Below are positions 1 through 8,989 of a stretch of DNA of 64,000 bases, one piece after another. Positions within the stretch are counted from its first letter, which is position 1. Each line of letters begins with the position of its first letter. Source of the stretch: Archivesica marissinica (lineage: Eukaryota; Mollusca; Bivalvia; Venerida; Vesicomyidae); the NCBI GenBank assembly GCA_014843695.1, contig CM026400.1, positions 48,648,528 through 48,712,527 of the forward strand, given 5' to 3'. The position numbers were made by a program, and so were the translations under genes. The notes beneath the pieces are model-generated. The model saw only the letters and a list, made by a program, of their open reading frames with translations, was not told where the DNA came from and searched no databases.

Positions 1-1093
1 ACCTTACCTAGGTAATCCTTGCCCAATTCCATAACACTTGCTCACAATCATCCTTACCTAGGTAATCCTTGCCCAATTCCATAACACTTGCTCACATTCA
101 ACCTTACCTAGGTAATCCTTGCCCAATTCCATAACACTTGCTCACAATCACCTTACCTAGGTAATCCTTTCCCATTCCATAACACTTGCTCACATTCAAC
201 CTTACCTAGGTAATCCTTGCCAAATTCCATAACACTTGCTCACAATCAACCTTACCTAGGTAATCCTTGCCCAATTCCATAACACTTGCTCAAATCCATC
301 CTTACCTAGGTAATCCTTGCCCAATTCCATAACATTTGCTCACATTCAACCTTACCTAGGTAATCCATGCCCAATTCCATAACACTTGCTCACATTCATC
401 CTTACCTAGGTAATCCTTGCCCAATTCCATAACACTTGCTCTCATTCATCCTTACCTAGGTAATCCTTGCCCAATTCCATAACACTTGCTCACAATCATC
501 CTTACCTAGGTAATCCATGCCCAATTCCATAACACTTGCACGCATTCATCCTTACCTAGGTAATCCTTGCCCAATTCCATAACACTTGCTCACATTCAAC
601 CTTACCTAGGTAATCCTTGCCCAATTCCATAACACTTGCTCACAATCAACCTTACCTAGGTAATCCTTTCCCAATTCCATAACACTTGCTCACATTCAAC
701 CTTACCTAGGTAATCCTTGCCAAATTCCATAACACTTGCTCACAATCAACCTTACCTAGGTAATCCTTGCCCAATTCCATAACACTTGCTCAAATCCATC
801 CTTACCTAGGTAATCCTTGCCCAATTCCATAACATTTGCTCACATTCAACCTTACCTAGGTAATCCATGCCCAATTCCATAACACTTGCTCACATTCATC
901 CTTACCTAGGTAATCCTTGCCCAATTCCATAACACTTGCTCTCATTCATCCTTACCTAGGTAATCCTTGCCCAATTCCATAACACTTGCTCACAATCATC
1001 CTTACCTAGGTAATCCTTGCCCAATTCCATAACACTTGCTCACAATCAACCTTACCTAGGTAATCCTTGCCCAATTCCATAACACTTGCTCAA
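1..1093. repeat. 50-bp tandem array with 10-mer higher order
   Basis: About 22 head-to-tail copies of a 50-bp unit; the window starts inside it. Each unit carries the perfect 12-bp palindrome TTACCTAGGTAA. Diagnostic variants recur exactly 500 bp apart: 'caaatccatcc' near 291 and 791, 'ccttgccaaattcc' near 215 and 715, 'aacatttgct' near 331 and 831. The array therefore has a ten-monomer (500-bp) higher-order repeat. No open frame is maintained and nothing suggests coding. Confidence 0.97.
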
Positions 1094-1265
1094 AAGTCAA
1101 TTCCGCTGAGAATCAATTCTATGTAAACTATTCCAAAATCATGCACAAAACAAAAAGTTAACAATTTATTTCCCAATTTTTAATTTTAGAAACCCATACA
1201 TGAAATAGCCCTGATATCATTACCGTACACAACATATTATGTGCATACATAATGTGAACCTGTGG

Positions 1266-1869
1266 AAGTCGTGATAGCGAACCCAGTCTTAAGTTGGCCT
1301 ACACATCGATTCCACCAAAGCTACACCCCTGTATTACACAACGAGTGAAATATCTAATAACCTGCTCATATTAACTAAAAATTAATCAAAATCATCCACA
1401 AAATCATCCACATGTAGACATTTCTCGATTCAGGGGCGAAAGCTCCGGAGTTCAAGCCCCGCTGGAGCCATTATGATTGTGCCCTTACACAAGGCATTTA
1501 AATTCCACGTTGCCATTTCTCTCTCCCTCGTGGCGATGGATTCCATCAGGAATGAGGTCTCGACAGTGATTAACCCATTCAACACCAAGTAACTGACATG
1601 GACTGGTGCATCATATTTTTAGACCAATAAATTAATAAGAAAATTACATTTGGACCAATTCATTTATCAAAATGGGTAATTTTTCTCTAAAAATAGTAAT
1701 ATTACTGGCAAAAAGTGCAGATCCTGATGAGACGGCTCGTCACGAGCCGGCTCATCTGGATCTACACTTTTCGTACGCCTATTTAGAGGTCTGTGGTGTT
1801 GAAAGGGTAAATATAACTTTACAGAACTTGTTTCGCAATCGAGCTAAAATAAATTTGTATAAACTAAAC
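1266..1869 (+). mobile_element. SINE-C copy interrupted by MITE-1
   Basis: tRNA-derived SINE matching the clean copy at 61764-62022. The head fragment 'gtcgtgatagcg' is at 1268. The B-box-like segment and body run 1423-1573 ('ggagttcaagccccgctgg', then 'gattccatcaggaatgagg'), and the 3' tail is at 1811-1869 ('tttcgcaatcgagctaaaat'). It is broken twice: about 140 bp of unrelated sequence follows the first A-box bases, and a complete MITE-1 lies at 1570-1810, exactly at the TTAA of the SINE 'gtgattaatataa' segment. Both halves of the SINE are in the right order, so the MITE arrived after the SINE. Confidence 0.8.
1570..1810 (+). mobile_element. MITE-1 (TTAA-flanked) inside SINE-C
   Basis: About 240-bp non-autonomous DNA transposon. 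It opens TTAACCCATTCAACACCA and closes TGGTGTTGAAAGGGTAA, giving near-perfect inverted ends of about 17 bp flanked by TTAA (right copy mutated to GTAA). TTAA target duplication with CCC-starting ends is the hallmark of the piggyBac superfamily, so that affiliation is inferred. An internal imperfect hairpin lies near 1710-1770 (arms around AAAAAGTGCAGATCC and GGATCTACACTTTT). No coding capacity. Confidence 0.88.
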
Positions 1870-1914
1870 ACAATGAAATACCACGTTCTGTTTGATCGGT
1901 GACTGGGCGAGTCT

Positions 1915-2030
1915 GTTATGTTATATTTTATATTTCGGATTTTACGCCTGCATCAGCACCATTTTGGGCTATATCGCCGGCGGGCAGTTTACCTAACAAC
2001 ACCTTTCCTGGGCAGGATCCAGCGGTTAAC
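1915..2030 (-). mobile_element. SINE-F 3' fragment
   Basis: Reverse-strand match to the 3' body of SINE-F (compare 61440-61575): 'gcctgcatcagcaccatttt', 'gctatatcgccggcgggcag' and 'cctttcctgggcagg' appear in order. The tRNA-like head is missing, so this is a truncated copy. Confidence 0.75.
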
Positions 2031-2270
2031 GATTCGTTTGTAGAACAAATAAGGTATAATACTTGAACAGCTAAAATGATCTGTATCAAATGTACATTTT
2101 CAGATTATATTGTAAATATGGAGCAGTCAGGTTTCAATTTAGATTAGGCCAACATGATAATACAAATTGGCCGGCTGCACACGTTAATACACCACGATCA
2201 ATCAATCCGTTGTTATATGTAACATCGATCAATTACATAATACAGAATACGGTACAAGCACACAGTGTGT

Positions 2271-2425
2271 ACTGGTCCAACGCGATATGTGAAATATGTA
2301 TATAAACAGAAAACCAATAAAATAAACACGATATAGGTGATCCAGGTACTGGTCCAACGCGATATGTGAAATATGTATATAAACAGAAAACCAATAAAAT
2401 AAACACGATATAGGTGGTCCAGGTA
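2271..2425. repeat. 77-bp duplication
   Basis: Two tandem copies of a 77-bp segment starting 'actggtccaacgcgatatg' at 2271 and 2348, nearly identical. The unit contains 'atatgtatataaacag'. No function is seen. Confidence 0.9.
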
Positions 2426-2649
2426 GTTTGGTATCGACCAGGTATAATGAGATGCAATCACTTAGTCAAAATAAAAGCGTGTTTCACTATATCTTAGTGT
2501 AATGGTATCGTCCTCAATATCGCGTCCTCAATATCGCGTTGCATTTATACCAGGTGGTACACAGTGTGTAACAGGTGGTAGCTAGTCAGTGAAGTGTTGT
2601 AGACATGATTATGAAGTATTGTTTGTTTAACATGCAGTCAAACTTGTCT

Positions 2650-2879
2650 AACACCAAGTAACTCACATGGACTGGTCCATGATATTCATAAACCAATAAA
2701 TGAATCAGAAAATCACATTTGGACAAGTTCATTTATCAAAATGGGTAATTATGTCTAAAAATAGTAATATCACTGGCAAAAAGTGCAGATCCTGATGAGA
2801 CGGCTCGTCATGAGCCGGCTCATCTGGATCTACACTTTTTGTAAGCCTATTTAGAGGTCTGTGGTGTTGAAAGGGTTAA
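2650..2879 (+). mobile_element. MITE-1, 5' end worn
   Basis: MITE-1 copy. The left end is shortened to 'aacaccaagtaactcac'; the right end is intact (tggtgttgaaagggTTAA). The internal hairpin (gcagatcctgatgagacgg / ccggctcatctggatctac) is retained. It abuts an inverted copy that shares the terminal TTAA. Confidence 0.85.
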
Positions 2880-3107
2880 CCCTTTCAGCACTACAGCTTA
2901 CAAAAAGTGTAGATCCAGATGAGCCGGATCGTGACGAGATGTCTCATCAGGATCTGCACTTTTTGCCAGTAATTATTATTACTATTTTTAGATAAAATTA
3001 CCCATTTTGATAAATGAACTGTGGTCCAAATGTAATGTTCTTATTAATTTATTGGTCTGAAAATATCATGCACCAGTCCATGTCAGTTACTTGGGGTTGA
3101 ATGGATA
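2876..3107 (-). mobile_element. MITE-1, inverted partner
   Basis: Reverse-oriented MITE-1 starting TTAACCCTTTCAGCACTAC and ending 'cttggggttgaatgga', with the outer TTAA decayed. Together with 2650-2879 it forms a 460-bp inverted pair joined at a single shared TTAA. This is either insertion of one copy into the target duplication of the other or a composite foldback. Confidence 0.87.
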
Positions 3108-3782
3108 GAAACAGAGATATGCTTTCACCACAATCCTAAATTAAAGCTCGAACAACAACGCTGAAATATGTTCTACATGTTTAATAAAGAAATTTGGCCG
3201 AATAATGGCCACGACGTTTTGAACGATTATAACAAACAAAGTATGTATACATATTGAATACGTCGTGGTACGAACACGTCGCGGCCGGAAAAAAATCCTG
3301 AACAAATGTCCAACACCAACGACAACTGAACACTAACTGACCAGTGACGTAAAATATTCACTCAATTAATTCATGCTCCACTGATCGGCGAACGAATGGT
3401 CAAAGGGAAATGACTCGTTTAATTATGACATTTTGTATAGAAAGTGGTACATTATGTATATACTAGATTATGTATATTCAACAAAATAAATATTGTTTAA
3501 ACTAAACATAGATTGAACTGAATGTACTGCGTGCGACTATATTTATGTTGCAGACTATTTTATACCCTTCGGTGGCGTGCTTGTCATCATAATTCCAGTT
3601 TAGACTGGAATGAAAGAGGATTGTGGGAGTACGTTTACCGGATAACTTGTTTATTTGCCTTTGTTGTCATGGTGATACTTAATGGAGTTACATGAACAAA
3701 TACTGAGCAAGATGAACCCTTGTAACTCAAAGTTATTTTTTTTTAGTTTTATTTTTTTTTACAATTTTCATACAAAATGTTG
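3108..3782. other. Non-repetitive AT-rich stretch
   Basis: No open frame of note and no recognised element, apart from a T-rich run near 3735-3760. It contains 'cgtcgtgg' and 'cgtcgcgg' near 3260-3290. Confidence 0.5.
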
Positions 3783-3949
3783 TCCAGTAAGATACACTGG
3801 CCCATTATAAAGCACTCTTATTCAAATGTTGTATTTAATGGTCAAACCTGCACATTTTAACCATATTTTGTTAAATAACACCATTTAAAGACGCGATTGC
3901 GCGATTGCTCACTTCTTCCAACAATTCTGACCTAGAATGAACCCTGAAC
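3783..3949 (+). repeat. Dispersed repeat G
   Basis: About 165 bp with a reverse-complement relative at 35967-36144. Shared blocks in order: 'ccagtaagatacactgg', 'aaagcactc', 'atggtcaaacctgcacattt', 'accatattttgttaaataac', 'gacctagaatgaaccctgaa'. The family has only two copies here and its ends are not defined. Confidence 0.75.
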
Positions 3950-3988
3950 TAGTAACAAAACTTGCAATGCGCTATTTCAAAAATATAT

Positions 3989-4210
3989 TTAACTCTTTGC
4001 ATGCTGGGTAAAAAAAGGCTATAAATATTCCAAATAATTGTAGCAGATGACGATTCATTAATGTGTATTGCTTATTAAATTTTGTTCCTAAAAACTAAAA
4101 AAACTGGAAATATATCATGGAATTTCATTACAATTGTCATTACGACATATTTCTTATATGACATGACATCACTTGACTGTTATTTTTGCCGCTAGCATGC
4201 ACAGAGTTTA
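3989..4210 (+). mobile_element. MITE-2 (TTAA-flanked)
   Basis: Starts TTAACTCTTTGCATGCTGGG and ends GCTAGCATGCACAGAGTTTA. These are inverted ends of about 15 bp with the right TTAA mutated to TTTA. Other copies are at 29830-30016 and 33892-34069, both in the opposite orientation. Non-coding. The TTAA flanks suggest the piggyBac superfamily (inference). Confidence 0.75.
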
Positions 4211-4375
4211 TGTATATAATTATATACATGTATTCACAAACAGAATGTATAGCAAAATAACGGTTGCAAATTTTATATCATAAATCCCTTTGCTTTTTAA
4301 AAAAAAACTACAACAAACCGATTATGTATTTACAAACAGTATTATGAATTTACAAACAGTACGAGTCACAACCCA

Positions 4376-4601
4376 TTAACCCTTTCAACACTACAGATCT
4401 CTAAAGGTGTAGATCCATGACGAGCCATCTCATCAGGATCTACACTTTTTGCTACTAATATTACTATTTTTAGACAAAAGTACCCATTTTGATAAATGAA
4501 CTGGTCCAAATGTGTAATTCAGTCCATGTCAGTTACTTGGTGTTGAATGGGTTAATATTATGCACCAGTCCAGGTCAGTTACTTGGTGTTGAATGGGTTA
4601 A
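4376..4601 (-). mobile_element. MITE-1 with duplicated end
   Basis: Reverse MITE-1, TTAACCCTTTCAACACTAC at the left, first complete at the TTAA of 4552-4555. A second partial copy of the same terminus then follows ('accagtccaggtcagttac ... gaatgggttaa', to 4601). This is the first step of the terminal amplification seen fully at 11705-12340. Confidence 0.83.
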
Positions 4602-4657
4602 TAGAAAGCTAGAACAGAAATTATCCAATTAGAAAGCTAGAACAGAAATTATCCAAT
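4602..4657. repeat. About 28-bp direct duplication
   Basis: 'agaaagctagaacagaaatt' followed by 'atccaat' is present twice in tandem. Confidence 0.8.
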
Positions 4658-4660
4658 TCA

Positions 4661-5245
4661 GACAATCATTTTACTCAATATCATGAAGTGAATATGTAAA
4701 ATTGATTTAATAATTATGGGGGGGGGACAAGTGTTTGAACGACACTAATCTCTATAATCTTACCATACCCTTCCTATCGGAAGTAACACTAAAAACAAGT
4801 ATATATCTGCTTGTAGAGTCAGGACCTTTAAACAGCTTGTAATGTATTTTGCTACTGTATTAGACGGAAACAAAACGAGACGTCGTCTACGATTAATGTT
4901 AAAGTAGAGTGCTATGATGCACATTCCACGATTAATGTTAAAGTAGAGTGCTATGATGCACATTCCACCTGTCCGCAACAGACGGAATTTTATCTAGGAG
5001 GAATATCGCGGCGTTTTGTCAGCAGGACAGCGGGAGGAAAGGCTACTGTCCTCCCGCGCATTTCTCGGCGGAACATTTCCACAGCAATTTGCTGCGATGC
5101 AGCGCAGTATTCGGCACTAAATATACAGGTAAACGGCCATCCAATATCTCGATAGATACACTTTTTGTAGGCTGTAGTTTCTCCGGATCATAAACATTGG
5201 CCATAACATGATAGCCCAAAATGTGCTCACCCAAGTCAATATTTC
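4661..5245. other. Non-repetitive stretch with 39-bp duplication
   Basis: Mostly unique sequence with no supported gene. A 39-bp unit starting 'cgattaatgttaaagtagag' is repeated at 4890 and 4929. A 7-G run is near 4720. Confidence 0.6.
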
Positions 5246-5465
5246 AAAGTGTGGCTGTCCGATTAGCACAGTGGTTAGCGTGCTCGCTTCTCACCAATGC
5301 AACCCGGGTTCGATCCTCGGACGTGGAAGTATGTGTGATGATACAGTCGTCGCCAGATCGGACAGGTGGGTTTTCTCCGGGTACTCTGGTTTCCTCTCAC
5401 GCAAATGACCACATTTATGCTTTCATCCGCGCTAACGCAACCATTGTAAAATAAATAAAGTGTGG
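5246..5465 (+). mobile_element. SINE-B, full length with TSD
   Basis: tRNA-derived head 'gattagcacagtggttagcg' (A box) and 'gggttcgatcctcgg' (B box). A central block follows ('cggacaggtgggttttctcc', 'gggtactctggtttcctct'), then a short tail 'gtaaaataaataaag'. It is flanked by a 9-bp direct repeat, aaagtgtgg, at 5246-5254 and 5457-5465. The central block resembles, from memory, the V-SINE conserved core. This copy lacks the 'gagtgattaatataagttg' tail segment found in other SINE-B copies. Confidence 0.87.
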
Positions 5466-5621
5466 AGGGTGGGGGAGGGGGAGGGAGAGTTTTGCATCAA
5501 ATTGCAATTAACTAAATATTGTTTTTGAAAAAGAATACATGAATTGTATCAATGGATTAAAGGTCTGTGAAAACTGATCCAGTTTTGAGTATCGACGATG
5601 ATAATTATGCAGATCATTATG

Positions 5622-5740
5622 TATAGGATATAAGCCAAAAACGATCCAATATGTAAAATATTGGACTGTATGAGACACGTAGCGCTGTAGACAGTACCAA
5701 TAGTTTACTTATTGGATCCGTATGAGGCTTATATCATACT
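5622..5740. mobile_element. Foldback element
   Basis: Imperfect inverted repeat of about 43 bp: 'tataggatataagcc...gatccaata...aatattgg' (5622-5664) against 'ccaatag...tattggatcc...ggcttatatcatact' (5697-5740), with a loop of about 32 nt. It sits in otherwise unique sequence (5466-5774). It could be a tiny foldback MITE or a lone hairpin. Confidence 0.65.
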
Positions 5741-5774
5741 TAAAACACACACTTATATAACGAGTTCCTACTAA

Positions 5775-6018
5775 TTAACCCATTCAACACCAAGTAACTG
5801 ACATGGACTGGTCCATGATATTGTTAGACCAATAAATTAATAACAAAATTACATTTGGATCAGTTCATTTATCAAAATGGGTAATTGTTTTCCTAAATAT
5901 AGTTATATTACTTGAAAAAAGTGCAGATCCTGATGAGACGGCTCGTCACGAGCCGGCTCATCTGGATCTACACTTTTTTGTAAGCCAATTTAGAGGTCTG
6001 TGGTGTTGAAAGGGTTAA
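5775..6018 (+). mobile_element. MITE-1, complete
   Basis: TTAACCCATTCAACACCAAG at the left and TGGTGTTGAAAGGGTTAA at the right, both TTAA intact, 244 bp including them. The internal hairpin arms (AAAAAGTGCAGATCC / GGATCTACACTTTTTT) enclose 'cggctcgtcacgagccgg'. Confidence 0.9.
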
Positions 6019-6085
6019 AAGTGTTAATTTCGTACATGTAGATTTAATATAATACTCTGGCCTTTTGACAGCAGTCTAATACTAA

Positions 6086-6353
6086 GTTATGTTATTATGT
6101 TATATTTCGGGTTTTACGCCTGCATCAGCACCATTTCGGGCTATATCGCCGGCGGGCAGTTTACTTAACAACACCTTTCCTGGGCAGGCTCCAGCGGTTA
6201 ACCAGTACTTGGGTGCACCGACCTCCGTAAGAAAACTGCCAACTTTTTCATATAAATGAGACACGACCTGAGCGGGGCTCGAACCGGTGGCCATCAGTGA
6301 TGATAGGTTACAGTGGTATACAAGTCAGCGACCTTAACCACTCGACCACGGAG
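6086..6353 (-). mobile_element. SINE-F, reverse copy
   Basis: Complete SINE-F on the minus strand. The tRNA-like head (reverse complement of 'cggggctcgaaccggtggcc' through 'gaccttaaccactcgaccac') has an extended middle, as in class-II (Ser/Leu-type) tRNAs. The body includes 'gtttacttaacaacac' and 'ggctatatcgccggcggg'. It joins a forward partial copy to make a long palindrome. Confidence 0.85.
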
Positions 6354-6543
6354 TTCGAGCCCCGCTCAGACCGTGTCTCATTTATATGAAAAAGTTGGCA
6401 GTTTCTTACGGAGGTTGGTGCACCCAAGTACTGGTTAACCGCTGGAGCCTGCCCAGGAAAGGTGTTGTTAGGTAAACTGTCCGCCGGCGATATAGCCCAA
6501 AATGGTGCTGATGCAGGCGTAAAACCCGAAACATAACATAACA
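6354..6543 (+). mobile_element. SINE-F, forward 3' part
   Basis: Forward SINE-F lacking the head: it begins at the B box 'ttcgagccccgctcag', continues through 'atttatatgaaaaagttggc', and ends 'cataacataac'. Its sequence is the reverse complement of 6086-6265, so the pair forms a stem of about 180 bp around the tRNA-like head. Confidence 0.85.
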
Positions 6544-6802
6544 TTGCCTACTAGAATACTGTATTAGTAAGCAACGTTTTGTTAAAGTGACATGTGGACA
6601 TTTCAACAAATATATATAGCAAATATTAAACAAGAAGAAGATGCACCCGGCCCCGTGGGCATATAAGTCACCTAATAATATGCATTCAATAATAATTATA
6701 TAGTGTGAACAGAAGTGATCTGATCATTAGATTAATAAATTGAAAATTGAAAAATATGGCGTATGTGTTTATATATGTATATCTGTAACATGTTTTGTTT
6801 AA

Positions 6803-7092
6803 CAGACGGATATGTAGTACAGTGGTAACACGCTGGACTGGTAATCCAGGGATCGCAGGTTCGATCCCCCGTCTGACCCTAATAAAATTAACAGTCTTTC
6901 AGATGGGACGTTAAACCGAGGTCTCGTGTCAGTGCTTTACACTGTGCACGTAAAAGAACCAGAGGAGACTCTGGAATGGGTCTCTCTCTGTATCATTGCA
7001 CTATCCTCCAAAATCTAAAATGACTAATCTCTTCAGGAGGCGTCGCTCATATGGACAACCGGTAGCGACGATAAATAAACGTAAAACACACA
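6803..7092 (+). mobile_element. SINE-A, full length
   Basis: The tRNA-like head is unusually well kept. A 7-bp acceptor stem CAGACGG/CCGTCTG pairs perfectly, the A box is 'gtagtacagtggtaacacg', the anticodon stem-loop is 'ctggactggtaatccag' (loop CTGGTAA, anticodon GGT, threonine-like), and the B box is 'ggttcgatcc'. The body has 'cagatgggacgttaaaccga' and 'gtgcacgtaaaagaaccaga', then 'ctcttcaggaggcgtcgctc' and the tail 'cgacgataaataaacgtaaa' plus CA repeats. The middle block looks like one of the deeply conserved metazoan SINE domains; I cannot name which. Confidence 0.88.
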
Positions 7093-7184
7093 CTGTCCTG
7101 TGACCCCCCAAGCTCATGACTCTGCAAGCAAGCCTTGCCTAATTGGATTTCTATTTAATTTAAAACTAATCCGCACCATTCACA

Positions 7185-7425
7185 TTAACCCTTTCAACAC
7201 CAAGTAACTCACATGGACTGGTCCATGATATTCATAAACCAATAAATGAATCAGAAAATCACATTTGGACAATTTCATTTATCAAAATGGGTAATTATGT
7301 CTAAAAATAGTCATATCACTGGCAAAAAGTGCAGATCCTGATGAGACGGCTCGTCACGAGTCGGCTCATCTGGATCTACACTTTTTGTAAGCCTATTTAG
7401 AGGTCTGTGGTGTTGAAAGGGTTAA
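7185..7425 (+). mobile_element. MITE-1, complete
   Basis: Perfect inverted ends TTAACCCTTTCAACACCA and TGGTGTTGAAAGGGTTAA with both TTAA intact. The internal hairpin is present. This is the best-preserved pair of ends among the copies here. Confidence 0.92.
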
Positions 7426-8138
7426 GTACTAGGTACTTAAGTATTAGTCTAGATTGTACAATTTGACATTATTCTAAATAAAAATTACAAAAAATCAGAT
7501 TTTATAAAAAGAGAAATCAATACTTACAGAAATTAATTTCCTATTCAGTTGTTTTCACATGCCACATTGCCGAACTACATGAATTACAGACGTTTACGGC
7601 ATTTTTTAATTGAATAGATTACCAAAGCTTTAGCAAAATCTAACAGAAATCTAGTTTCTGATAAGAGTACATAAACTTTGGCATTTTTAGATAACATAGA
7701 AACGTTATGACGAATGCAAATAAAATGCAACTGTATAGGGTCACCTCCCTCTCCCATCAAACAAAAGGTCACCCCCTCTCCCATCAAACAAAAGGCATTC
7801 AATATTCTACTTGTAATTTGAGTTATCATAATCGTAAATTGTAATAAAATATTGCCAATTTGGACCTAAATTGTAAATGGTCCATTAGGAAACAGCCAAT
7901 TTAATTATTTATTATTATAGTCACATTTACAATGGATTCTTTAAGGAAGTTTGTCTGACAGATGGCCAGGACACACTTGAAGAAACTTAGCATAATATTT
8001 TTCCCGCAATCCGAGAAATAAAGTTGTGCAGTTTGTCGACTTATGAATTTTTAATACTTGTTGCGTTGACTTATTAGACATACTTAAAACGAGGTCAAAT
8101 GTTAGCCCTTAATCTGCTGAATAAATTGAACGGAATGT
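7426..8138. other. AT-rich unique stretch
   Basis: No gene or known element recognised. A short duplication of 'ctcccatcaaacaaaaggtc'-type sequence lies at about 7738-7795. 'aggtcaaatgtta' at 8093 already resembles the unit of the array at 8574. Confidence 0.5.
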
Positions 8139-8307
8139 GCAAACAACATAGATCCAGATCAGCCATGGTGTAATGCCGCCGCGCCTGATCATGATCTATG
8201 TTGTTTGCTCTTCAGACAAGTATTTTAGCTCCACTATCCGCCTAGCAAATAGCATAGAGCCTGATCAGATAACATGGTGCCATCTGGTCCAGTTCTATGC
8301 TGTTTGC
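8139..8307. mobile_element. Twin hairpin element
   Basis: Two successive inverted repeats. The first has perfect 16-bp arms GCAAACAACATAGATC (8139-8154) and GATCTATGTTGTTTGC (8193-8208). The second has arms GCAAATAGCATAGAGCC (8245) and the match ending TTCTATGCTGTTTGC (8283-8307). The two are related to each other. Recurrent hairpins with this 'aaca-gcatagatc' motif are, from memory, common in bivalve genomes. Confidence 0.65.
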
Positions 8308-8390
8308 AAATGCGTGATTGGTAGGTTGAGGGTTAAGTTAGAAGCAAGGTCAAATGGTTACGTAGCGGCAAGGTCAAATATTTTCGAAAC

Positions 8391-8573
8391 TTGACAATTG
8401 CGAAACAAGCTTTAACAGCTCTTGTTGGCGTGGATGAAAGTGCATGTGTGGTCATTCGTGTGGAAACCCAGAGACAACCCAACTGTCCGACTGGCAGCCA
8501 CCGTACCATCTCACATACTTTCGAGGATCAAACCCTGGGTTGCATTGGCGAGAAGCGAGCATGCTAACCATTG
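8391..8573 (-). mobile_element. SINE-B, reverse, inside array
   Basis: Reverse SINE-B: tail 'gcgaaacaagctttaac', core 'tgtggtcattcgtgtgg', head 'gggttgcattggcgagaagc' and 'gctaaccattg'. Units of the 24-bp repeat flank it on both sides ('gaagcaaggtcaaatgg' at 8341, 'aacaaggtcaaatgtt' at 8574), so it probably inserted into an existing array. The 3' AT tail is lost. Confidence 0.75.
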
Positions 8574-8906
8574 AACAAGGTCAAATGTTAACCTATAAGC
8601 AAGGTCAAATGTTAACCTATAGGCAAGGTCAAATGTTAACCTAGAGGCAAGGTCAAATGTTAACCTATAGGCAAGGTCAAATGTTAACTTATAAGCAAGG
8701 TCAAATGTTAACCTATAGGCAATGTCAAATGTTGTTATAAGCAAGGTCAAATGTTAACCTAGAGGCAAGGTCAAATGTTAACCTATAGGCAAGGTCAAAT
8801 GTTGTTATAAGCAAGGTCAAATGTTAACCTAGAGGCAAGGTCAAATGTAAACCTATAGGCAAGGTCAAATGTTAACCTATATGCAAGGTCAAATGTTTAA
8901 CTTATA
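8574..8906. repeat. 24-bp tandem array
   Basis: About 14 copies of 'aggcaaggtcaaatgttaac' + 'ctat', with occasional units shortened to 'gttgttataagc'. Diverged units continue on the far side of the SINE-B copy at 8341-8386. Confidence 0.95.
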
Positions 8907-8989
8907 AATATAATAATCAAGCTCCAATGTTAAATTATTAGCAATCTCCAATATTTAAACTTACACATTACCTGGTCATACTGATGTTC

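Noticed and set aside
4860..4968. Regulatory tandem site
   Set aside because: Only a two-copy 39-bp duplication, with no known motif and no adjacent gene.
6803..6875. Genuine threonine tRNA gene
   Set aside because: The cloverleaf is good, but the same head always continues into the SINE-A body, and several copies have target duplications.
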